In this document: one piece after another, positions 23,727 through 31,002 of the stretch
Layout of the letters: each line of letters starts with the position of its first letter
How positions within the stretch are numbered: the stretch's first letter is position 1
NCBI RefSeq assembly: GCF_008923365.1
Contig: NZ_WBMR01000041.1
Location: forward strand, 17,508 to 56,792
DNA length: 39,285 nt
Source: Actinomadura montaniterrae
Lineage (GTDB): Bacteria > Actinomycetota > Actinomycetes > Streptosporangiales > Streptosporangiaceae
Direction of reading: 5' to 3'
Made by a program: the position numbers and the translations under genes
Notes under the pieces: generated by a model
The model's input: the letters and a program-made list of their open reading frames with translations, nothing else
Databases searched by the model: none
What the model was told of the DNA's origin: nothing

Positions 23727-23749
23727 AACCGGACGCATCCCGTCCGGTT
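23727..23749. promoter_or_regulatory. Perfect palindrome AACCGGACG-N5-CGTCCGGTT
   Basis: A 9+5+9 perfect inverted repeat, 17 bp upstream of the oxidoreductase start. It is the strongest of three related CGTCC(R/C)NTT elements in the divergent promoter region and has the shape of a TetR-type operator. Confidence 0.6.
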
Positions 23750-23768
23750 CCGAGGAGGGTAGCGCAAT

Positions 23769-23811
23769 TGGACGCGGCTCGTCCACTTAAACGGAGAGTT
23801 GCCGTCCGATT
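23769..23811. promoter_or_regulatory. Further CGTCC elements in the divergent promoter
   Basis: TGGACG-CGGCT-CGTCCA (23769-23785) is a second inverted repeat with the same 5-base spacer. CGTCCGATT (23803-23811) is a lone half site. With 23727-23749 they give the same half-site CGTCC(N)NTT three times in 85 bp. Confidence 0.5.
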
Positions 23812-23939
23812 GGCGGGGCAGGTGTTCGGGCGGGGTGCCCGGAACTCCGCGGCCGTGTCGCGCGTCCACCTCACATGCAGGTCGCCGTGCCGTGCGCCTG
23901 CCCGTAGGTTGTCGGCATCGGTTGACGACGAGGAGCGTT

Positions 23940-25496
23940 ATGTCCATGCAGAAGGGCGCCAACACCGCGGTGCCGGTCGCCGCGGTGCGCGTCGAGGTCG
24001 GTTGGCAGGGCGGCCCGGGGGTGCCGGACGCCGACGCGTCGGCGCTGCTGCTGACCGAGTCCGGCCGGGTGCGCTCGGACGACGACTTCGTCTTCTACAA
24101 CCAGCCGGCGCACGCGTCCGGCGCGGTGCGGCACGAGGGCAAGCAGCAGGGCCCCGTCATCGTGGACGCGCTCTCGGCGGACCTGGACCGGGTCGAGCCG
24201 GGCGTGGACAGGATCGTGATCGCGGCGTCCGCGGACGGCGGGACGTTCGGCCAGTTCCAGGGGCTGTACGTGCGGGTCGCCGACGCTTCGGGCGGCACCG
24301 AGATCGCGCGCTTCGACAGCCAGGGCGCGACGAGCGAGACCGCGTTCGTGCTCGGCGAGCTGTACCGGCGCCAGGGCGGGTGGAAGTTCCGGGCGGTCGG
24401 GCAGGGATACGACACCGGGCTCGCGGGCTTGGCCACCGACTTCGGCATCTCCGTCGACGACCCGGGCCAGGGGGCGGCCCCGCAGGCGCCGCCGCCTCCG
24501 CAGGCGCCCGCTCCCGCGCAGCCTCAGCCGCAGGCCCCGCCGCCCCCGCAGGCCCCGCCGCCCCCGCAGGCCCCGCCGGAGCAGTACGCGCCGCCCGGCG
24601 GCCAGTACATGCCGCCTCCGCCCGGCCAGTACGCCCCGCCCCCTCCGGGGCCTGGCCAGTACGCTCCGCCGCCAGGGCCGGGCCAGTACGCGCCCCCGCC
24701 CGGCGAATACGCACCGCCACCGCCGCCGCCGCCGGGCGGCCAGTACATGCCTCCTCCTCCGGGGCAGTACGCTCCTCCGCCCCCGCCCGGATACGGGCAG
24801 CCGCAGGGGCCACCGCAGGGACCGCCTCCCCAGGCGGCGCCTCCGCAGGCCCCCGCGCCGGAGGGCGGGAAGATATCACTGACCAAGAGCAAGCCGACGG
24901 TGTCGCTCACCAAGCACGGCGCGACCTCCGGCCACATGCGGGTCAACCTCAACTGGACCGCGCGCGAGGGCGTCGCCAAGGGACGGCTCGGGAAGCGCCG
25001 CCGCGGCGTCGACCTGGACCTCGACCTGTGCTGCCTCTGGGAGCTGCAGAGCGGCCGCCGTGGCATCATCCACGCGCTCGGCGACATGGGCGCGCTGGAC
25101 CGCCCGCCGTTCATCAAGCTCGACGCCGACGACCGCACCGGCGCGATCGAGAGCGGTGAGAACCTCACCATCAACCTGGACCACACCGCCGACTTCAAGC
25201 GGATCCTGGTCTTCGCCGAGATCTACGACGGCGCGGACGACTTCCGCGGCCTGGACGCGATCGCCACCCTGTTCCCGGTGAACGCGCCGCCGATCGAGAT
25301 GCGCATGGACGACTGCATGGACGGCTCCCGCGACGCCGTGCTCGCGCTCATCGAGAACGTGGGCGGGGAACTGGTCGTCCGCCGCGAAGGCCGGTTCGTG
25401 CTGCCGCCGCCGGGCCGCCCCCGCTGGGGGAAGATGTCGGTCGACGAGGCGTACGGCTGGAACCTGGAGTGGGTGGCCGCCCGCGGCAAGGACTGA
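23940..25496 (+). CDS. TerD-family protein with proline-rich linker and second TerA-like domain
   Basis: This 518-residue protein has an N-terminal TerD domain (about 1-185; SDDDFVFYNQP and FGQFQGLYVRVAD), a linker of about 140 residues dominated by Pro, Gln, Gly and Tyr with repeated QYAPPP or QYMPPP units, and a C-terminal domain (about 325-518; DLDLCCLWELQSGRRGIIHA, DRTGAIESGENLTIN, RILVFAEIYDGADDF) like TerA/TerF. TerD proteins bind calcium and take part in tellurite, phage and colicin stress systems; the biochemical role is poorly defined. The Pro-rich linker suggests multimer or membrane-protein contact. The ATG is preceded by GAGGAGC. Other ter genes are not nearby, so this is a solitary copy. 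Confidence 0.9.
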   Translation: MSMQKGANTAVPVAAVRVEVGWQGGPGVPDADASALLLTESGRVRSDDDFVFYNQPAHASGAVRHEGKQQGPVIVDALSADLDRVEPGVDRIVIAASADGGTFGQFQGLYVRVADASGGTEIARFDSQGATSETAFVLGELYRRQGGWKFRAVGQGYDTGLAGLATDFGISVDDPGQGAAPQAPPPPQAPAPAQPQPQAPPPPQAPPPPQAPPEQYAPPGGQYMPPPPGQYAPPPPGPGQYAPPPGPGQYAPPPGEYAPPPPPPPGGQYMPPPPGQYAPPPPPGYGQPQGPPQGPPPQAAPPQAPAPEGGKISLTKSKPTVSLTKHGATSGHMRVNLNWTAREGVAKGRLGKRRRGVDLDLDLCCLWELQSGRRGIIHALGDMGALDRPPFIKLDADDRTGAIESGENLTINLDHTADFKRILVFAEIYDGADDFRGLDAIATLFPVNAPPIEMRMDDCMDGSRDAVLALIENVGGELVVRREGRFVLPPPGRPRWGKMSVDEAYGWNLEWVAARGKD

Positions 25497-25505
25497 GCAC
25501 GGGTA

Positions 25506-25548
25506 CGGCAGGGGGCGCGCGAGGGGCTGCGGTGCGCGCCCCCTGCCG
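25506..25548. terminator. Bidirectional terminator
   Basis: CGGCAGGGGGCGCGC (25506-25520) and GCGCGCCCCCTGCCG (25534-25548) form a perfect 15-bp stem with a 13-base loop between the convergent terD-type gene and the HhH-GPD gene. Confidence 0.7.
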
Positions 25549-25589
25549 GGGGACGGCCGGTGACTCTGGCGAACGCGCGTACGCGCTTG

Positions 25590-26219
25590 TCAGGCCTTGA
25601 CGGTGTCGGCGAGCTTCTTGTCGCGGGCCACCCGCACCAGCGCGGCGCTCAGCCGGGCGAGGTCCTTCTCCGGGACCTTGGAGGCGAGCTTGCCGGCGTC
25701 GGTGGGCAGACCCACCCGCTCCGCGCCCTTCTTGACCTGCGAGTCGACGTAGGGGCGCAGCCACGGCCACATCGCCTGGGCCTCTCTGCAGAAGATGTCC
25801 ACGCCCGTCGGCCCGATGCCGGGGAACTCCTGGAGCAACTCGGCGGCTTTGTGCGGATCGCGTCCCGCCTCTATGGCGAGCTTGCGGAGATCGCCCTTGT
25901 ACTTGTCCTGGACCATCTCCGCCATGTCCCCGAGCCGCGTCGCGGTGCTCTCGTCATAGCGGACGTAGTGGCCGCGCCCCAGCGCGTCCACCCGTTCCTG
26001 CCAGGTCAGCTTGGCCATGCCGCGGGGCGTCCCGCCGCCCGCCTCGAACAGTTCCCGTGCGGCCGCCAGCGCGATGTCCGACGAGATCCGGGCGCTCAGC
26101 AGGTTCGCCATGACGAGCAGTTTGAAGAGCGCGGCGGGCTGGTCCTTGAGCGGAATCCCCGCCTCCTCGGCGAACGTCTCCCCGGATTCGCGCAGCAGCT
26201 TCCTGACGACAGCGTCCAT
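25590..26219 (-). CDS. HhH-GPD/endonuclease III-like protein
   Basis: This 209-residue helical protein carries the helix-hairpin-helix signature LLQEFPGIGPTGVDIFCRE, followed by WPWLRPYVD with the catalytic-type Asp of endonuclease III/MutY-like proteins. There is no C-terminal four-cysteine iron-sulfur loop, and the lysine expected of a bifunctional glycosylase is not evident, so it may be a monofunctional glycosylase or a non-catalytic DNA-binding member. The ATG at 26219 has GGGAGG 8 bases upstream. It is the last gene of the run that starts with the ABC ATPase, 73 bp downstream of rnhB. A DNA-repair role is inferred from the fold only. Confidence 0.75.
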   Translation of the reverse strand: MDAVVRKLLRESGETFAEEAGIPLKDQPAALFKLLVMANLLSARISSDIALAAARELFEAGGGTPRGMAKLTWQERVDALGRGHYVRYDESTATRLGDMAEMVQDKYKGDLRKLAIEAGRDPHKAAELLQEFPGIGPTGVDIFCREAQAMWPWLRPYVDSQVKKGAERVGLPTDAGKLASKVPEKDLARLSAALVRVARDKKLADTVKA

Positions 26220-26292
26220 GGCTTGCACCTCCCGTAACGCGACGCGTACCCGGGCTGAGGGGCTTGACTCATGCGCCCGCGCGGGAGCGCCG

Positions 26293-27102
26293 TCACAGGA
26301 GGCTGAGCTGTCCCTCCCCGGCGAGCGGGTCGCGGTGCTTCTTCAGGTGCCGCCACCGGGGCAGATCGTCGAGGTAGGACCAGGAGAGCCGGTGATGCGG
26401 GGTCGGCCCGGACTCCTCCAGGGCCCGCTGGTGGACGGGCGACGGATATCCGGCGCTGTCGGCGAATCCATAGCCCGGGTGCTCGTGCTCCAGGTCCGCC
26501 ATCAGGCCGTCCCTGTGGACCTTCGCCAGGACCGACGCCGCCGCGACCGTCACCGACCGCTGGTCCGCCTTGATCTCGCAGCGAACCCGCCAGGGGCGGC
26601 GCAGGAAGTCGTGCTTGCCGTCCAGGATCACCACGTCCGGCGGATGCGGCAGCGCCTCCAGCGCGCGTACGGCGGCGCGCCGCAGCGCCTCGGTCATACC
26701 GACCTCGTCGATCTCCTCCGGGGCGGACGCACCGATCGCGTGCCCGGCCAGCCAGCCCGGCAGGACGTCGGCGAACGCGGCGCGGTGCGCGGCCGTGAGC
26801 AGCTTGGAGTCGGTCAGCGCGACGGTCCGATCCCCGCGTCCGCGCAGCACCGGCGGCGCGCTGAGGTCGGTCACCGCCGCGCAGACCACGACCGGGCCCG
26901 CCCAGGCGCCGCGGCCGACCTCGTCCACGCCCGCGATCCGGACCGGCCCGCCGCCGCCGAGCGCGTCCCGCAGTTCCCGCTCGATCTCGTAGCCGGCGGT
27001 ACGGGGCGCGCCCCCGGGCGCCGGGGAAGCGGGATCGAGGCCGGGCAGCGCGTCGGCCGCGCCGGTGGAAGGGGCGTCCTCAGGGACGTGTTCGGTGGTC
27101 AC
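26293..27102 (-). CDS. rnhB: Ribonuclease HII
   Basis: RNase HII removes RNA from RNA-DNA hybrids and single ribonucleotides from genomic DNA. The 269-residue protein carries the DE start motif ([13 protein letters not shown], Asp60 and Glu61), Asp162 in VVILDGKHD and Asp181 in [13 protein letters not shown], so the metal site is complete. The first 50 residues are a non-conserved extension. The GTG start overlaps the stop of the response regulator (GTGA, 27099-27102), so translation is probably coupled. This placement is unusual: rnhB is more often near rplS/lepB-type genes. Confidence 0.95.
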   Translation of the reverse strand: MTTEHVPEDAPSTGAADALPGLDPASPAPGGAPRTAGYEIERELRDALGGGGPVRIAGVDEVGRGAWAGPVVVCAAVTDLSAPPVLRGRGDRTVALTDSKLLTAAHRAAFADVLPGWLAGHAIGASAPEEIDEVGMTEALRRAAVRALEALPHPPDVVILDGKHDFLRRPWRVRCEIKADQRSVTVAAASVLAKVHRDGLMADLEHEHPGYGFADSAGYPSPVHQRALEESGPTPHHRLSWSYLDDLPRWRHLKKHRDPLAGEGQLSLL

Positions 27103-27704
27103 AGCCAGCCATTGTGGCGGGCCGTGCCCACCGCCTCGATGCGATTGCGCGCACCCGTCTTGCCGATCGCCGAGGACAGGTAGTTGCGGACGGTGCTCTC
27201 CGACAGGTGCAGGCGCCCGGCGATGTCGGCGATGGTCGCGCCGTCAGAGGCGGCGGACAGCACGTCCCGCTCCCGCTCGGTCAGCGGGTTCGGGCCTACC
27301 GACAGCGCCGCGGTCGCCAGGGCGGGGTCGACGACCTGCTCCCCGGCCAGGACGCGGCGGAGCGCCGCCACGAGGTCCTCGATCGGGCCGTCCTTCACGA
27401 GGAAGCCGCTCGCGCCCGCCTCCATCGCCCGGCGCAGGTAGCCGGGACGGCCGAACGTGGTGACGATGAGGACCTTGCAGCCGGGCAGGTCGCGGCGCAG
27501 GTCGGCCGCGACGTCCAGGCCGCTGCGGCCCGGCATCTCGATGTCGAGCACCGCCACGTCCGGACGCGTCCGCAGGGCCTCCTCGAGCACCCGCGCACCG
27601 TCACCGACCTGGGCGACGACCTCCAGGTCCTCTTCGAGGCCCAGCAGCAGCGCGAGCGCGCCGCGCATCATGCCCTGGTCCTCGGCGAGCAGAACTTTGA
27701 TCAC
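27099..27704 (-). CDS. NarL/LuxR-family response regulator
   Basis: This 201-residue regulator has an N-terminal receiver domain (about 1-120) with phospho-acceptor Asp54 ([10 protein letters not shown]), switch Thr in VTTFGRPG and Lys in GFLVKDGP, and a C-terminal LuxR helix-turn-helix ([20 protein letters not shown]). The GTG at 27704 has GGGAGG upstream; a GTG 12 codons earlier lacks one. It pairs with the sensor kinase directly upstream and with the ABC transporter genes beyond. The arrangement resembles LiaRS/DesKR-type systems that sense membrane or antibiotic stress. Confidence 0.93.
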   Translation of the reverse strand: MIKVLLAEDQGMMRGALALLLGLEEDLEVVAQVGDGARVLEEALRTRPDVAVLDIEMPGRSGLDVAADLRRDLPGCKVLIVTTFGRPGYLRRAMEAGASGFLVKDGPIEDLVAALRRVLAGEQVVDPALATAALSVGPNPLTERERDVLSAASDGATIADIAGRLHLSESTVRNYLSSAIGKTGARNRIEAVGTARHNGWL

Positions 27705-27837
27705 GGGCTTCCTCCCGGCCCCATTGTCCACCGGCGCCACGGAGGCCGCCGTCCGGCTCCGGACCGCGGCTCAGCCGTCCGATCCCAGACCGCCGCCGCG
27801 GCCGTGCGCCGCCTTGTCGTCCGCTGGGCGGCGCCCG

Positions 27838-29088
27838 TCAGATCGGCACGGTCGCCGTCAGCAGGAACCCGCCGCCGGGCGCCGGTCCGGTCTCGAGGGT
27901 GCCGCCGGCGGCCTCCATCCGTTCCGCCAGGCCCCGCAGGCCGTGCCCGCCCGGGCCGAGCGAAAGGCGGAGGGTATCCGCGCGGAGCTGATCGCCGTTC
28001 CCGCCCGCTTCGTCCGCCTGCACGGTGTCGACCGCTTCCGCTGTGTGCCGGCCAGGGCCGGTCCCGTCGTCGCTGATCTGCACGGTCGCGCTGCCGCCGT
28101 CGTTGCGGATCGTGATGGTGCAGTGCCGGGCGCCGCTGTGCCGGATCACGTTCGTGACGCCCTCCCGCACGGCCCAGCCGAGCAGCGCGTCCGGTTCCGG
28201 CGGCAGCGGCGGCCCGGCCCGCCGGACGGCCGCGTCCACGCCGGAGTCCGCCAGCGCGGTGACCGCCGCGTCGAGCTCGTCGCCGAGGCCGCGCCCGCGG
28301 TACCCGGAGACCGCCTGCCGCACCTCGCCGAGGGCCTGGCGCCCGACGTTCTCGATGTCGGCGGCCTGCTCGGCGGCCACGGCGGGATCGCGCTCGGCGA
28401 CCAGCCGGACGGCCTGCGCCTTCACGACCATGAGCGACAGCGTGTGGCCGAGCAGGTCGTGCAGGTCCCGGGAGAAGCGGAGCCGTTCCTGCTCGACGGC
28501 CGCCTTCGCCAGTTCCTCCCGCGCCTCGCGGAGCATCCGGATAACGGTGAACAGGCGCAGCAGTACCGCCGTCACCAGGGCCGCGGTCACCACGCCGTAC
28601 CAGCTGCCGAGAATCGTCTGGCCGTCCTCCCCGGCGGCCGCCGAGACGATGATGCACAACGCCGAGACCCCTCCGATCCCGACGAGCATCGGCAGTTCCG
28701 GGCCCTTCGTCTGGCGGGGCATGTGGCCCACCACGACGCCGGTGGCCAGCCCTAGCAGCGGCCATAGCGTGAACCACCGGTGCCCGAAGGCGGCGGTGGC
28801 GGCGGACGCCACGCCCGCCTCCACGATGAGCAGCCCCACCGGCACCTTGATGGGCACCCGTCCGTCGAAGGCCGTGCGGGCGACGGCGATGTGCACGACC
28901 GTGAACGCGAGCAGCGCGGGGACCGCCGCCCACACCGGCTGGGACCGGCCCTCGACGACGTCGCGCAGCGGCCACAGCAGGATGACCAGCCAGAAGACGA
29001 ACGCGCCGCCCTCGGGGCCGTTGCGGTCCAGCTTGTCCAGGTCAAGGTCGGGCGTCCGCCGGGGCGGGGCGTCCTTCCACAGCTTCAC
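27838..29088 (-). CDS. Sensor histidine kinase, NarL/DesK type
   Basis: This 416-residue kinase has about five transmembrane helices (about 28-180) without a sizeable extracellular loop, a DHp/HisKA_3 segment with phospho-acceptor His210 (RFSRDLHDLLGHTLSLMVVK) and a C-terminal ATPase domain (GVTNVIRHSGA, DDGTGPG, GHGLRGLAERMEAAGGTL). The small input region fits an intramembrane-sensing kinase. The start at GTG 29088 has GAGGAGAG upstream. It is placed between the permease and the response regulator genes, 133 bp before the latter. Confidence 0.92.
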   Translation of the reverse strand: MKLWKDAPPRRTPDLDLDKLDRNGPEGGAFVFWLVILLWPLRDVVEGRSQPVWAAVPALLAFTVVHIAVARTAFDGRVPIKVPVGLLIVEAGVASAATAAFGHRWFTLWPLLGLATGVVVGHMPRQTKGPELPMLVGIGGVSALCIIVSAAAGEDGQTILGSWYGVVTAALVTAVLLRLFTVIRMLREAREELAKAAVEQERLRFSRDLHDLLGHTLSLMVVKAQAVRLVAERDPAVAAEQAADIENVGRQALGEVRQAVSGYRGRGLGDELDAAVTALADSGVDAAVRRAGPPLPPEPDALLGWAVREGVTNVIRHSGARHCTITIRNDGGSATVQISDDGTGPGRHTAEAVDTVQADEAGGNGDQLRADTLRLSLGPGGHGLRGLAERMEAAGGTLETGPAPGGGFLLTATVPI

Positions 29089-29135
29089 CCGCTGCTCTCC
29101 TCGTTCACGCGGAAACGGTACGCGGGAGGCGGCGC

Positions 29136-29864
29136 TCACGCCGAACGCGCCGAGCGCCGGTAGCCGTACACGGCGATAGCGGCGAACAGCGCCGCCCATC
29201 CCGCGAGCACCAGTACCCCGGTCAGGGACGGGGTGTCGCCGTCGGTCACGCGCCAGGAGAGTTCGCCGTAGCGGTTGATCGGCGTGGCGGTGGCGAGGCG
29301 CTCCAGCCAGCCGGGGAACTTCGAGATGGGAACCCACAGCCCGCCGAGCAGGGACAGCCCCATGTAGCAGACGAGGCCCGCCATCTGCGCCTGGTGGCCG
29401 GTGAGCAGGTAGCCGAGGCCGATGGCGAGGACGGCGATGGGCGCGATGCCAACCCACAGCAGCACCAGTACCGCGACCCATTGACCGGCGCCGAGCAGCA
29501 CCCCGTTCACCAGAGCGCCCGCCAGGCACACCGACAGGATCGGCGGGAGCGTGACGACCATCGCGCACAAGGCCCGTCCGACGACGACCTCCAGGGGCCG
29601 TAGCGGGAGGAGCCGGAGTTGCCGTATCCAGCCGATCGGCTTGTCCTCGGCTATGGACACCCCGCTGCCCATGACCGCGCCGATGGCGCCGAACCCGGCC
29701 ATGCCGACCATCGAGTACACCGAGCCGCCGTTCCCGGACTCACCGGTGAGGTCCAGCGAGGTGAACACCAGGTACATGGTCAGGGGCGAGATCAGGCTCA
29801 TCACCAGGTAACCCGGATCGCGCAAGAGCCGCACCATCTCCAGCCGGACGTAGGGCACGATCAT
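29136..29864 (-). CDS. ABC transporter permease (ABC-2 type)
   Basis: This 242-residue protein has about six membrane helices with the pattern of ABC-2 type permeases (YLVMSLISPLTMYLVFTSL, MVVTLPPILSVCLAGALV). Its ATG overlaps the stop of the ATPase gene (ATGA, 29861-29864), so it is translationally coupled to it. With the ATPase it forms a drug or lipid exporter; the adjacent kinase/regulator pair probably controls it. Homologues are often bacitracin- or lantibiotic-type exporters, but the substrate cannot be read here. Confidence 0.9.
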   Translation of the reverse strand: MIVPYVRLEMVRLLRDPGYLVMSLISPLTMYLVFTSLDLTGESGNGGSVYSMVGMAGFGAIGAVMGSGVSIAEDKPIGWIRQLRLLPLRPLEVVVGRALCAMVVTLPPILSVCLAGALVNGVLLGAGQWVAVLVLLWVGIAPIAVLAIGLGYLLTGHQAQMAGLVCYMGLSLLGGLWVPISKFPGWLERLATATPINRYGELSWRVTDGDTPSLTGVLVLAGWAALFAAIAVYGYRRSARSA

Positions 29865-30817
29865 CGTGCTCCTCCTTCCGCGCCGGCGGCGCGGCCATGG
29901 GTCAGGGTGAGGAACGCCTCCTCCAACCGGGCGCCCGTCACCTCCAGGTTCCGGACGAAGCCCGCGTCGGCGAGCGCCAGGACGGTCGCGTCGGAGTCGG
30001 TGGTGTGCAGCCTGGCCCGGCCGCCGCTGACCTCGCTGCTGACGACGCCCGGCAGCACGTCCAGGGACGGTGCCCGGCCCGCCAGGTCGAAGCTGACCGT
30101 GCGGCCCGGCACGCGCCGCTTGATGCTCTCGCTCGTGCCGTCTGCGACGACCCGTCCGCGGTCTAGGACGACGATGCGGTCCGCGTGGTCGTCGGCCTCC
30201 TCCAGATAGTGCGTGGAGAACAGCACCGTGCCGCCCTTTTCCGCGTACCCGCGGACCGCGGCCCACAGTTCCCGCCGTGCCTCGATGTCGAGTCCCGTGG
30301 TGGGCTCGTCAAGGACGATCAGATCGGGCGCACCCGCCATCGCGATCGCGAACCTGACCCGCTGAGCCTGCCCGCCCGACAACTGATCGGCCCTCCGCCC
30401 GGCCAAATCCGCGATCCGCGCCGCCTCCATCAGCTCGGTAAGAGCGGGCACGGTGCGGGCGTGTCCGATCGCCTTGGCCTTCCTGGCATAGGCGAGCCGG
30501 ACGAAACCGAGCAGTTCGCGAACGGTCACCCCGCCGATCAGCCTGCCGCTCTGCGGCATCGCCCCGACACGACCCGCCCGCACGGCCTGCTCAGGGGTCG
30601 TCCCCAGGAGCGCGACCGTGCCGGAGTCCGGCTGCAGCAGGCCGAGCAGCATGCCGATGGCGGTCGACTTGCCGGCTCCGTTCGGCCCGAGGAGCGCCAC
30701 GGACCTCCCCCGGTCGAGCCGCAGGTCGAGCCCGTCCACCGCCCGCACCGCCCCGTAGCTCTTGGTGACGCCGGCGAACTCGACCGCGCTCGCCGTCTCC
30801 GTCGTCTGGACTGTCAT
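29861..30817 (-). CDS. ABC transporter ATP-binding protein
   Basis: This 318-residue ATPase has Walker A (GPNGAGKST), the Q-loop, the signature LSGGQAQRVRFA, Walker B (LIVLDEPTTGLD) and the H-loop (STHYLEEADDHADRI), and a C-terminal DUF4162-like extension. It is the first gene of the minus-strand run ATPase, permease, kinase, response regulator, rnhB, HhH-GPD gene. The ATG at 30817 has no strong Shine-Dalgarno site and could be leaderless. It diverges from the CbxX-type gene. Confidence 0.93.
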   Translation of the reverse strand: MTVQTTETASAVEFAGVTKSYGAVRAVDGLDLRLDRGRSVALLGPNGAGKSTAIGMLLGLLQPDSGTVALLGTTPEQAVRAGRVGAMPQSGRLIGGVTVRELLGFVRLAYARKAKAIGHARTVPALTELMEAARIADLAGRRADQLSGGQAQRVRFAIAMAGAPDLIVLDEPTTGLDIEARRELWAAVRGYAEKGGTVLFSTHYLEEADDHADRIVVLDRGRVVADGTSESIKRRVPGRTVSFDLAGRAPSLDVLPGVVSSEVSGGRARLHTTDSDATVLALADAGFVRNLEVTGARLEEAFLTLTHGRAAGAEGGAR

Positions 30818-31002
30818 GCCGGTGACGCTACGGATCGCGCCATGGCCGGTTGCAGAGCCGAACCTCTGGTTCTTCGCAGGACAAATGTCCTGGTCTCCCG
30901 GCGGCGCGAACAGGACTCCCGACCGGGCGGCGTTCCCCGGAGTCAATGAACGCGGCGCGGGGAGTCCCGTTCGGGCCTGTCCTGCGCTTTACTCGCTTAT
31001 TG

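Noticed and set aside
27705..27837. Additional gene between kinase and response regulator
   Set aside because: No start with a ribosome site and no protein-like frame is present; only spacer or the extended N-terminus of the regulator is possible.
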